A stretch of 20,864 bases of DNA from CAYMKL01 sp964390805 (GTDB taxonomy: Bacteria > Chloroflexota > Anaerolineae > VGOG01). A program made the position numbers and the translations under genes. The notes under the pieces were generated by a model. That model was not told where the DNA came from and ran no database searches. It saw only the letters and a list, made by a program, of their open reading frames with translations. The stretch spans positions 1 to 20,864 of the forward strand of contig CAYMKL010000123.1 in NCBI GenBank assembly GCA_964390805.1. The letters run 5' to 3'. Of the stretch, positions 1-7,216 are shown in pieces; the stretch's first letter is position 1; every line of letters begins with the position of its first letter.

Positions 1-780
1 CCAAATGAAGGAGAAAGAGATCGGGCCTTGGGGATCAATGGGTAGGCCGTAGGCCGCTGGCTCGGCCAGCAGGATGCTCAGGCGATGCAGCCCGCCGGCC
101 TCGCTCTCGCCGTAGAGCCTGGCTTTGCTGTACCCTTCGGCTTTTAAGTCGGCCACCCTGGCCTTCGCTTCCTCCAACAGCGCCTCTCGTCCACCCCAGA
201 CCAGGGCCCCGGTTGGGCAGGCCTCCGCACAAGACGGCCCGCCTATCCCTGCCTGTACCTTCTCTTGGCAAAAGGTGCACTTGCCAGCCTTGGCCTGGCC
301 GGTGATCAGGTTGACATCCCCCAAATGGGGCACGCCAAAGGGACAGAACTGGGTGCAGTAGCCGCAGCCGTTGCACTTTTTCCGGTCGAAAGCCACGAAG
401 CCTTCTTGGTCCTTGTACAACGCTCCGGTCGGACAAACCGTCACACAAGCTGCATCGGTGCAGTGCATGCACTGGTAGTTGAAGAAAGGCCAGTCCGCCC
501 CATCAACCCCCTGTCTCTGCTTGATCAGATTCCACTTGATGGCTGATAGCTCAGAAGGAGGCGCTGTCTCTATCGGCAACCTATTGTATTCCTTGCAAGC
601 TTCCTCGCAGACCAGACAGCCGACGCATTTGGAAGCATCGTATAGAATGGTCACATCATCCTCGTTGGGAGCAGAAGCGAAAGCCTGCCCCGACGGTTGC
701 AGGAGCAGCCCACCCAGACCAGCGCCCGTGAGCTTGAGAAAATCTCTTCGATCCACCGTCGCTCGTTTGTTGCTATCCAT
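1..780 (-). CDS. Tat-exported four-cluster 4Fe-4S ferredoxin subunit (partial, 3' end off window)
   Basis: This is an electron-transfer subunit of the NrfC/PsrB/FdnH/HybA type, which passes electrons between a catalytic or heme partner and a membrane quinone-interacting subunit. The visible 260 residues begin with a twin-arginine signal (R11-R12-D-F-L-K, then a Gly/Leu-rich stretch to about residue 36), so export by Tat is likely. Sixteen cysteines fall in four groups typical of four cubane clusters: C52/55/58/62, C104/107/112/116, C136/139/142/146 and C168/171/184/188. The ATG at 780 has a good Shine-Dalgarno (AGGAG, about 6 nt upstream) and lies 43 nt after the cytochrome stop, so it belongs to the same minus-strand operon. 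The frame is still open at position 1, so the C-terminus is missing. A membrane NrfD/HybB-like partner would be expected further left but cannot be seen. The family is sure; the exact complex is not. Confidence 0.93.
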   Translation of the reverse strand, partial: MDSNKRATVDRRDFLKLTGAGLGGLLLQPSGQAFASAPNEDDVTILYDASKCVGCLVCEEACKEYNRLPIETAPPSELSAIKWNLIKQRQGVDGADWPFFNYQCMHCTDAACVTVCPTGALYKDQEGFVAFDRKKCNGCGYCTQFCPFGVPHLGDVNLITGQAKAGKCTFCQEKVQAGIGGPSCAEACPTGALVWGGREALLEEAKARVADLKAEGYSKARLYGESEAGGLHRLSILLAEPAAYGLPIDPQGPISFSFIW

Positions 781-823
781 TTCGATCTCCTAAAAATGTG
801 TAACGGCTTCCTGGGCTATGCGA

Positions 824-2296
824 TCAGTCAGCCTTGGACCGACGAGTCACCAGCACGACGACCGCCACGACATTGATAACGATGAGGATGGCCAGACCTA
901 TCCCCAACACCCCAAGCCAGTATGGTTCAGAACGATACGAGGTCTCCGTGATGGGTGGATACTCTGCCCAGATGAACTCGGCAGCCTCCTCAACGCTGTA
1001 GCCAGCCGCTGCCCAGCCGAAGTTGCCTTCTGGAGAGTGACAATCCTCGCAGAGGATGACCTCGCCCGCCGGTTCGACCACCCAGTTGAGGGAGTGTATG
1101 TTCTCGTTGAGCAAACCCCAATCCTCCTCGGCCGCCTTGGGGTGGCACCCAACGCATGCCTGAGGAATCTTGTAACTGACTAGATCGGGGTGAGGCACTA
1201 TGGGCGGCACCTGTCCGACGATTACGTCAGCGTTGGCCTTCATTTCCTGCACAGCCACATCGTCGGCCGTCAGGAAGAGCTCAACGTTGCCGTGGCAGCT
1301 TTCGCAACTCTCATTCTGAGATGTGATCCGCTGGATGTTGTGGGGCGTGGCGTATTTCCAGGTCGGCGCGTTGTCAAAGTTGGGCAACAGATCATCCCCG
1401 TAGAAAGCGAAGGTATCCGCCGCAACGGGGACGTGGCGCACCAGGACGTAGTCCCAGGGTCGGTCCTCACTCTGGTTAGGGTTGCGCCCGATCTCGAAGG
1501 TCAACTCACTCTCGCCGGTCTTGTAGTAGGGCAAACCTTTGTCGTCCACGGCCACATGGCAGTCGTAGCAGCTCTTGTACGGGCCGGACGCGTGACAGAC
1601 TTCGCAGGCCACCTTGTCGGCGTGGATCTTGTGTTCCTCTATTTCGCTCTGATCGGGCGCTGCTTCTTCGTGGCACTCCAGACAGTCCACGCCGGGAGCA
1701 CCGTCGTAGCGATGGGCGTATTCGGTGCCGTCGCCGTGGTAATGGCTCGTATCGTGACATTCGAAGCAGGACATCCCCTCCTCTAGCCAGTGGACACTTC
1801 CCTCGACGCCCTCGTTCTTGCCCTGATACTCATTGGATACGCGGGCACCGTGGCAGGCCAGGCAGGTGTCCTTCATGGAAGCGACTTCCTTGACCTGGTG
1901 TTCCTTAAGCAGACCGCCACCCATGGCAGTCGGCCGGCTGATGTGACACTGACCGCAGGTAGTATGGCAATCGTTGCAGTGGTTGCCAAACGCCTCCTGC
2001 ATCTGGGGATCGCTGAGATCGGCCCCACGGGCGGTCAAAGCGGTGTGATAGCCTGTCAGATTCTGGTGCAGGCTGGTGGCAGCCACTTTAGTGGCATCAA
2101 CGTGGCAAACGCCGCAGACCCGCTGGGAGTCCTCCAGGGGATCTCGCACCACGCCCTCGTGGGCCTCGTCCTTGTCGTCTACTCCTTCGACACCACCGTG
2201 GCAGCCGATGCAGTTTTGAACATTGTGGACCGAAACCAGGAACTCGTCACCGACGAAAACCTTCTCCCATGCCTCCAACGGAGGCAACTCCCCCAC
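824..2296 (-). CDS. Twelve-heme cytochrome c with C-terminal membrane anchor (probably part of a longer protein)
   Basis: Twelve CxxCH heme-binding motifs begin at residues 29, 61, 107, 114, 145, 177, 205, 231, 243, 331, 381 and 416, many with further histidines that could be distal ligands. A single hydrophobic helix (about 459-483) followed by RRSK anchors the C-terminus. Such proteins carry electrons on the outer face of the membrane. The open frame begins with GTG directly after the TGA of the rhodanese gene and in the same frame. There is no signal peptide at this N-terminus, although c-type heme attachment happens outside the cytoplasm. Either the TGA is read through (possibly as selenocysteine), or it is a mutation or sequencing error, or the cytochrome is made without export and is dead. 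The downstream neighbour is the exported ferredoxin, the likely electron partner. The heme content is certain; the start codon and independence of this CDS are doubtful. Confidence 0.85.
   Translation of the reverse strand: MGELPPLEAWEKVFVGDEFLVSVHNVQNCIGCHGGVEGVDDKDEAHEGVVRDPLEDSQRVCGVCHVDATKVAATSLHQNLTGYHTALTARGADLSDPQMQEAFGNHCNDCHTTCGQCHISRPTAMGGGLLKEHQVKEVASMKDTCLACHGARVSNEYQGKNEGVEGSVHWLEEGMSCFECHDTSHYHGDGTEYAHRYDGAPGVDCLECHEEAAPDQSEIEEHKIHADKVACEVCHASGPYKSCYDCHVAVDDKGLPYYKTGESELTFEIGRNPNQSEDRPWDYVLVRHVPVAADTFAFYGDDLLPNFDNAPTWKYATPHNIQRITSQNESCESCHGNVELFLTADDVAVQEMKANADVIVGQVPPIVPHPDLVSYKIPQACVGCHPKAAEEDWGLLNENIHSLNWVVEPAGEVILCEDCHSPEGNFGWAAAGYSVEEAAEFIWAEYPPITETSYRSEPYWLGVLGIGLAILIVINVVAVVVLVTRRSKAD
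2270..2286 (-). promoter_or_regulatory. SECIS-like hairpin just downstream of the in-frame TGA
   Basis: On the minus strand, eleven nucleotides into the sequence after the TGA (2297-2299), TGCCTCC pairs with GGAGGCA around the three-base loop GTT, a perfect 7-bp stem. The loop begins 17 nt after the stop and its first base is G. This agrees with the general bacterial SECIS description as I remember it (short stem, small loop with an early G, loop about 16-37 nt after UGA). A short GC-rich hairpin can occur by chance, so this is a candidate only. Confidence 0.35.
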
Positions 2297-5200
2297 TCAG
2301 CCCTCGCCGGAGGTTTCCTCCGACTTCACCTCCTTCTCTACAGCCAGGGCTCGCAAGCTCGGCTCGTCGGTGTGGCAGGCCACACAGTTACTGGCACCGA
2401 GCGCCACCGGCAATAGTCCGGCCTCAGGCGTTGGCTGGGGGACTGGTTTGAGCTCTTCCTCAACTAACGCAAACGGCAGTTGGTAGGGGCCACCCGGCTC
2501 GTGGGCTTCGGTGTCAACGGTGTAGTCGGCAGCGTGCTTCTCAGGATTAAAACGCTTGACGAACACCTCAGGATCGGTGGTCCAAGAGGACATCCCAAAC
2601 AGCAGGCTGTAGGCTTCGTAGCCCAGCATGTTCAGCGCCGCCGTCGCCTGACCTGCCGTCTGACCCGTGTAGCAGATCACCACCACGTCCTTGTCAGGCG
2701 GTATCGTCGCCAGGTTCTCGGGGGTGAACAGCGCCTTCACACTCATGTTCACCGCCCCAGGCACGTGACCCTTAGCATAGTCCTCAGCCGAACGCAGGCT
2801 GATGATGTAGGGGTCGTTCTCCGCATCGCCGTCGTTCAGGTTCTCATACAGGTCGGCAGCCTGGATCGTCTTCGGCCCACCGCTGAAGTAGGCGTCGGCT
2901 GCTCCAACGACGTTGGTAGCCAATGGGGTCGGCAGGCTGTAAGGACCGCCTGGCTCGTGGGCTTCGAGGTCAACGGCGTAGTCGGCGGTGTGCGCCTCAG
3001 GATTGAAGCGCTTGACGTACACCTCGGGATCGGTAGTCCAGGACGACATCCCATGCAGCAGGCTGCAGGCCTCGTAGCCCAGCATGTTCAAGGCCGCCGT
3101 CGCCTGACAGGCCGTCTGCCCCGTGTAGCACACCACCACCACATCCTTGTCAGGTGGAACCGTCGCCAGGTTCTCGGTAGTGAACAGCGTCTTCACGCTC
3201 ATGTTCACCGCCCCAGGGACGTGGCCCTTGGCATAGTCCTCAGCAGACCTCAAACTGATGATGTACGGGTCGTTCTCCGCATCACCATCGTTCAGATTCT
3301 CGAACAGATCGGCTGCCTGGATCATCCTCGGCCCACCGCTGAAATATGCCTCCGCCGCTTCACCTACTCCAGCTACTTCGACAGCGACTGGAGCCACTGC
3401 GAATGGCAGTTCATAGGGACCGCCGGGTTCGCGGGTCTCGGTGTCAATAGTGTAATCGCTGGCGTGCACTTCAGGATTGAAGCGCTTGACGAAAACATCG
3501 GGGTTGGTGGTCCAGGAAGACATCCCATGCAAGAGGCTGCAGGCCTCATATCCCAACATGTTCAACGCCGCCGTCGCCTGACAGGCCGTCTGACCTGTGT
3601 AGCACACCACCACCACGTCCTTGTCAGGCGGAATTGTCGCCAAGTTCTCGGCAGTGAACAGCGTCTTCACGCTCATGTTCACCGCCCCAGGAACGTGTCC
3701 CCTGGCATAGTCCTCAGCAGAGCGCAGGCTGATGATGTACGGGTCGTTGTCCGCATCCCCATCGTTCAGGTTCTCAAACACGTCAGCCGCCTGGATCATC
3801 TTCGGCCCACCGCTGAAATATGCCTCAGCCGCCCCGACAACGCTCGCAGCCAGCGGACTCGGCAAGCCGTAAGGACCGCCCGGCTCGTACACCTCCGTGT
3901 CAACAGCATAATCGTTGGCATGCTTCTCAGCATCAAAGCGCTTGACGAAAACACCGGGATCGGTGGTCCAGGACGACATTCCAAACAGCAAGCTGTAAGC
4001 CTCGTAGCCCAACATGTTCAACGCCGCCGTCGCCTGACAGGCCGTCTGACCTGTGTAGCAGATCACCACCACGTCCTTGTCAGGCGGAATAGTAGCCAGG
4101 TTCTCGGTGGTGAACAGTGTCTTCATGCTCATGTTCACCGCTCCAGGGACGTGGCCCTTGGCATAGTCCTCAGCCGAACGCAGACTGATGATATAGGGGT
4201 CGTTCTCTGGATCGCCGTCGTTCAGGTTCTCAAATACGTCAGCCGCCTGGATGGTCCTCGGCCCACCGCTGAAGTAGACGTCTGCCGCTTCGGCTACTCC
4301 AGCTACTTCAACAGCAATCGGAGCCACGGCGAAGGATAGTTCGTAGGGACCGCCTGGCTCGTGGACTTCGAGGTCAACGGTATAGTCGGCAGCGTGCTTC
4401 TGAGGATCAAAACGCTTGACGAACACCTCAGAATCAGTGGTCCACGAGGACATCCCAAACAGCAGGCTGTAGGCTTCGTAGCCCAGCATGTTCAGCGCCG
4501 CCGTCGCCTGACCTGCCGTCTGACCCGTGTAGCAGATCACCACCACGTCCTTGTCAGGCGGTATCGTCGCCAGGTTCTCGGGGGTGAACAGCGCCTTCAC
4601 ACTCATGTTCACCGCCCCAGGCACGTGACCCTTAGCATAGTCCTCAGCCGAACGCAGGCTGATGATGTAGGGGTCGTTCTCCGCATCGCCGTCGTTCAGG
4701 TTCTCATACAGGTCGGCAGCCTGGATCGTCTTCGGCCCACCGCTGAAGTAGGCGTCGGCTGCTCCAACGACACTGGCAGCCAGCGGGGTCGGCAAGCCGT
4801 AAGGACCGCCCGGCTCATGGGCCTCGGTGTCAACGGCGTAGCCGGCAGTATGCGTCTCAGGATTGAAGCGCTTGACGAATACCTCAGGATCAGTGGTCCA
4901 GGAGGACATGCCATGCAGAAGGCTGTAGGCCTCGTACCCTAGCATGTTCAACGCCGCCGTCGCCTGACCTGCCGTCTGACCCGTGTAGCAGATCACCACC
5001 ACGTCCTTGTCAGGCGGAATAGTGGCCAGGTTCTCAGCAGTGAACATCGCCTTCACGCTCATGTTCACCGCCCCAGGTACGTGCCCCTTGGCATAGTCTT
5101 CCGCCGAACGCACGCTGATGATGTAAGGATCGTTCTCTGGATCACCGTCGTTCAGATTCTCGAACAGATCGGCTGCCTGGATGGTCCTCGGCCCAGCGCT

Positions 5201-5326
5201 GAAATAGACCTCTGCCGCTTCCTGTAGAGAACCCTGAGCCTGTCCGGTCTGGCCAATAATGGGGAGCGTCCCCACCATCAAGGCTACAACCAGGGCGATG
5301 AAAGCAAGTCTCTTTTTCATTATCAA
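2297..5326 (-). CDS. Secreted six-rhodanese-domain protein with a terminal heme site
   Basis: Rhodanese domains carry a sulfane sulfur on an active-site cysteine. This 1009-residue protein has a Sec-type signal peptide (about residues 1-31: KKR, hydrophobic core, GQAQ) and six nearly identical rhodanese-like domains. Each has a CYTGQT loop, with the candidate catalytic cysteine at 113, 265, 423, 575, 733 and 885. Domains 3-5 add a second cysteine seven residues later (CYTGQTAC). A proline-rich linker (955-970) leads to one CxxCH heme site at 981-985, and the frame stops at a TGA 24 residues later. The cytochrome frame continues immediately in the same frame. The start is uncertain: TTG at 5326 lies 6 nt from AGGAG, while ATG at 5320 (MKKR...) lies 12 nt from it. 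It is first in the operon behind a strong promoter. The sulfur role is inferred from the family; the substrate is unknown. Confidence 0.88.
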   Translation of the reverse strand: MIMKKRLAFIALVVALMVGTLPIIGQTGQAQGSLQEAAEVYFSAGPRTIQAADLFENLNDGDPENDPYIISVRSAEDYAKGHVPGAVNMSVKAMFTAENLATIPPDKDVVVICYTGQTAGQATAALNMLGYEAYSLLHGMSSWTTDPEVFVKRFNPETHTAGYAVDTEAHEPGGPYGLPTPLAASVVGAADAYFSGGPKTIQAADLYENLNDGDAENDPYIISLRSAEDYAKGHVPGAVNMSVKALFTPENLATIPPDKDVVVICYTGQTAGQATAALNMLGYEAYSLLFGMSSWTTDSEVFVKRFDPQKHAADYTVDLEVHEPGGPYELSFAVAPIAVEVAGVAEAADVYFSGGPRTIQAADVFENLNDGDPENDPYIISLRSAEDYAKGHVPGAVNMSMKTLFTTENLATIPPDKDVVVICYTGQTACQATAALNMLGYEAYSLLFGMSSWTTDPGVFVKRFDAEKHANDYAVDTEVYEPGGPYGLPSPLAASVVGAAEAYFSGGPKMIQAADVFENLNDGDADNDPYIISLRSAEDYARGHVPGAVNMSVKTLFTAENLATIPPDKDVVVVCYTGQTACQATAALNMLGYEACSLLHGMSSWTTNPDVFVKRFNPEVHASDYTIDTETREPGGPYELPFAVAPVAVEVAGVGEAAEAYFSGGPRMIQAADLFENLNDGDAENDPYIISLRSAEDYAKGHVPGAVNMSVKTLFTTENLATVPPDKDVVVVCYTGQTACQATAALNMLGYEACSLLHGMSSWTTDPEVYVKRFNPEAHTADYAVDLEAHEPGGPYSLPTPLATNVVGAADAYFSGGPKTIQAADLYENLNDGDAENDPYIISLRSAEDYAKGHVPGAVNMSVKALFTPENLATIPPDKDVVVICYTGQTAGQATAALNMLGYEAYSLLFGMSSWTTDPEVFVKRFNPEKHAADYTVDTEAHEPGGPYQLPFALVEEELKPVPQPTPEAGLLPVALGASNCVACHTDEPSLRALAVEKEVKSEETSGEG
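2490..5221 (-). repeat. Tandem array of six rhodanese-coding repeats organised as three dimers
   Basis: The catalytic cysteines alternate at spacings of 152 and 158 residues, so the exact period is 310 residues (930 bp), covering two domains. Linkers alternate too: after domains 1, 3 and 5 the linker has the form PLAxxVVG, after domains 2 and 4 it is FAVAPxAVEVAGV. The amplified unit is therefore a domain pair present three times. Positions 2586-2911 and 4446-4771 are identical over 326 bp (compared by eye), which points to recent duplication or gene conversion. Confidence 0.9.
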
Positions 5327-5347
5327 GCAGATCTCCTTTCCCCGTGT

Positions 5348-5360
5348 TCAGACAATCTGA
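5348..5360. promoter_or_regulatory. Small palindrome in the operon leader, possible operator
   Basis: TCAGACAATCTGA is a perfect 5-bp inverted repeat around CAA, placed between the predicted start of transcription and the first start codon. Related half-sites occur in the same intergenic region: TTGTCTGAA at 5509-5517 (the reverse complement of 5347-5355) and CAATCTGA at 5576-5583 beside the regulator's own promoter. This placement would suit binding by the adjacent XRE regulator, but that is inference. Confidence 0.35.
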
Positions 5361-5400
5361 GTACAAGTAGACTTAAGCCTTTTGTACCTATGCGCGCGAA

Positions 5401-5429
5401 AGTATACCACAGAATCATCTAGGTGTCAA
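5401..5429 (-). promoter_or_regulatory. Sigma70-type promoter of the rhodanese-cytochrome-ferredoxin operon
   Basis: Read on the minus strand, TTGACA (5424-5429) and TATACT (5401-5406) are separated by exactly 17 bp, close to perfect consensus. The predicted start of transcription is near 5394, giving a leader of about 70 nt before the first gene. Confidence 0.8.
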
Positions 5430-5567
5430 GTCTTTAGGACAATTCTGCCTCATCTCGGCGCCTAGTGCGGAAAAATCTACACAGATGGCCAGCAGGTGCA
5501 TTACCAGGTTGTCTGAAAGTGTATCAAGTTTGGGACGTACAGGGAGGCTAAAGTATAGGAGGGTCTA
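5430..5567. other. Central part of the divergent intergenic region
   Basis: The roughly 300-bp gap between the two divergent genes holds the leftward promoter and palindrome, a weaker rightward promoter, and the half-site at 5509-5517. In the remaining bases I see no ORF, RNA gene or terminator-like hairpin. Confidence 0.6.
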
Positions 5568-5596
5568 TTTGTATCCAATCTGAAATATGATATAAT
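5568..5596 (+). promoter_or_regulatory. Promoter of the XRE-cupin regulator gene
   Basis: A perfect TATAAT stands at 5591-5596, about 33 bp before the start codon. The -35 candidate TTTGTA (5568-5573, 17-bp spacer) is poor, which fits a promoter that depends on or is limited by a regulator. The motif CAATCTGA lies between the two hexamers. Confidence 0.55.
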
Positions 5597-5628
5597 AAAG
5601 CCAACACTGATGGAAGCGAGCAGGAATC

Positions 5629-6219
5629 ATGAACGCGAGGAAGCTACCTGACGTTGGAGCTAGATTGCGAATATTGCGCGAGCGGCGCGGCCTATCCTTG
5701 CGCGCCCTGGCAGAGGTGTGCGATCTCTCGCCCAATACCATCAGCCTGATCGAGCGGGGCGTCAGTTCGCCCAGTGTGGCTACGCTGCACCGCCTGGCGA
5801 TTGCCCTGGGTGTGCCTATTGCTTCTTTCTTTGAAGAGGAAGGTGAAAAGGCGGAAGTGATCCTGACTCGTGCTGGTGAGCGGCCGTGCTCCAAGAGCGC
5901 CAGCGTGTTGCTGGAGAGTCTGGGTTCGGGCTTGCAGGATCAGACCCTGGAGCCCTTTGTGGTAACTTTGAAGCCAGGAGCTGACAGTGGAAGACGGATA
6001 ATAGTCCACGCTGGCCATGAGTTGGTTTACTGCCTACAAGGGGAGATCGAGTACGAGGTGGCCGGCCAGCAATATCGGCTGGCGGTGGGGGATGCTCTGC
6101 TCTTTGAGGCCGGCCTGGCCCATTGCTGGCGAAATCCGGGCAGTGAGCCAGCGAAATGTCTGATGATCCTCCAGACCTCCGCACCGGACGAATCGGTGCA
6201 ACAACATCTTCATCCATGA
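5629..6219 (+). CDS. XRE-family transcriptional regulator with C-terminal cupin sensor domain
   Basis: Residues about 8-64 form an XRE/Cro helix-turn-helix (recognition-helix region LSPNTISLIERGVSSPS). Residues about 100-190 form a cupin barrel (HAGHELVYCLQGEIEYEV, then VGDALLFEAGLAHCWRNPG) that probably senses a small ligand or metal. At 196 residues it is of usual length for this group, as in PuuR and SutR relatives. The ATG at 5629 starts exactly where the family usually begins; only a weak CAGGA precedes it. It is transcribed away from the rhodanese-cytochrome operon and lies 170 bp before nuoA. The most economical reading is a local regulator of the divergent redox operon, itself, or both, through the CAATCTGA-like sites between them. 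The ligand cannot be read from the sequence; sulfur compounds are only a guess from the neighbours. Confidence 0.92.
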   Translation: MNARKLPDVGARLRILRERRGLSLRALAEVCDLSPNTISLIERGVSSPSVATLHRLAIALGVPIASFFEEEGEKAEVILTRAGERPCSKSASVLLESLGSGLQDQTLEPFVVTLKPGADSGRRIIVHAGHELVYCLQGEIEYEVAGQQYRLAVGDALLFEAGLAHCWRNPGSEPAKCLMILQTSAPDESVQQHLHP

Positions 6220-6276
6220 GCCAAACGTCAGAGAATTCAACCAGGGAGCTGGCGGACTGCTCCGCGGCATCGCTAT

Positions 6277-6305
6277 TTGACAAACAAAGGCGATTGTGAT
6301 AAACT
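6277..6305 (+). promoter_or_regulatory. Promoter of the nuo operon
   Basis: TTGACA (6277-6282), a 17-bp spacer and TAAACT (6300-6305) make a good sigma70-type promoter about 85 bp before the nuoA start. It lies outside the regulator gene, so complex I need not depend on read-through from it. Confidence 0.7.
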
Positions 6306-6389
6306 GAACGCCGCTACCCCCCAGAGAACCATTCTGCCACCTGGCCCGCCAACGCTCAGCACATTCAATCCGGAGAGGACCTCAATTTC

Positions 6390-6746
6390 ATGCCCATGGA
6401 TTACCTCCCTATCTTAATCCTCGTCGTGGTCGCTACCGCGTTTGCCTGTCTAGCTCTCATCGTACCTACCCTCTTAGGTCCCCGTAAGCCCACTAAAACT
6501 AAGCTCCTTCCTTATGAATCCGGCAAGATCCCTTTCGGCGATGCCCGGCGACGCTTTCCTGTCAAATACTACCTCACGGCCATGTTGTTCATCGTCCTCG
6601 ACATTGCGGTGATTTACCTGTATCCCTGGGCGACGGTGTTTAGAGACCTCAAGGTCTTCGGTTTGATAGCGATGGCCATTTTCGTGATCATCCTCCTGGT
6701 GGGATACGTCTACATCTGGAAGAAAGGGGCTCTGGAATGGGATTAG
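6390..6746 (+). CDS. nuoA: NADH-quinone oxidoreductase subunit A
   Basis: NuoA is a three-helix membrane subunit of complex I next to the quinone channel. At 118 residues the length is right. Helices lie at about 6-28, 61-82 and 87-110, and the loop between the first two carries the conserved YESGKIPFGDARRRF motif (42-56). The C-terminus GALEWD is characteristic. In the second helix the family motif FDxE reads LDIA, so the conserved acidic residue is Ala73 here; the Asp two positions before it is kept. Two ATGs are possible (6390 and 6396); both follow GGAGAGGA. The gene overlaps nuoB by 10 bp, which implies translational coupling. It is the first gene of the nuo operon. Identity is certain. 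Confidence 0.97.
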   Translation: MPMDYLPILILVVVATAFACLALIVPTLLGPRKPTKTKLLPYESGKIPFGDARRRFPVKYYLTAMLFIVLDIAVIYLYPWATVFRDLKVFGLIAMAIFVIILLVGYVYIWKKGALEWD

Positions 6747-7216
6747 AGACCAAGCTTGGAGATACGGTCATCACCACCACCCTGGAGAAGCTGGTCAACT
6801 GGGGCCGCAAGTCTTCGCCCTGGGCCCTTACCTTCGGCCTGGCTTGCTGCGCCATCGAGATGCTGCACGCCGGAATGTCCCGCCACGACATCGCCCGCTT
6901 CGGCGGCGAAGCCTTCCGAGCCTCGCCCCGTCAGGCTGATATCCTGATCGTATCCGGTCGAGTTTCCCAAAAGATGGCCCCTGTGGTCAAGCGGCTTTAT
7001 GAACAGATGCTAGAGCCCAAATGGGTCATCGCTATGGGCGCTTGTGCCTCCTCTGGAGGGATGTTCAACAACTACGCCATCATTCAGGGAGTGGACAAGA
7101 TCATCCCCGTGGACGTTTACGTGCCGGGCTGCCCACCCCGTCCTGAGGCCCTGCTCTACGCCATCATGAAGCTCCAAGAAAGGATAGAGCAGGAGAAGTT
7201 CACAGACTATGAGTAA
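6737..7216 (+). CDS. nuoB: NADH-quinone oxidoreductase subunit B
   Basis: NuoB holds cluster N2, the last iron-sulfur cluster before quinone, in the peripheral arm of complex I. All four ligand cysteines are present: the adjacent pair C37-C38 (GLACCAIE), C103 (MGACASSGG) and C132 (PGCPPRPE). The segments RFGGEAFRASPRQADILIVSGRV and KMAPVVKRLYEQM are typical. The length of 159 residues is normal. The ATG lies inside the 3' end of nuoA (10-bp overlap), and the 3' end overlaps the nuoCD start by 8 bp, so the three genes are tightly coupled. Nothing unusual is seen. Confidence 0.98.
   Translation: MGLETKLGDTVITTTLEKLVNWGRKSSPWALTFGLACCAIEMLHAGMSRHDIARFGGEAFRASPRQADILIVSGRVSQKMAPVVKRLYEQMLEPKWVIAMGACASSGGMFNNYAIIQGVDKIIPVDVYVPGCPPRPEALLYAIMKLQERIEQEKFTDYE

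Noticed and set aside
1190..2416. Plus-strand frames opposite the cytochrome gene
   Set aside because: The CxxCH pattern is on the minus strand; the plus-strand products are low-complexity shadows.
2480..4942. Long plus-strand open frames (619 and 193 codons) opposite the rhodanese gene
   Set aside because: They are antisense to a well-supported gene, repeat with the same 930-bp period and show no recognisable domain. Open frames opposite repeated GC-rich coding sequence are expected.
2490..5221. CRISPR-like array
   Set aside because: The repeats are long coding units of 930 bp with no short repeat-spacer pattern.
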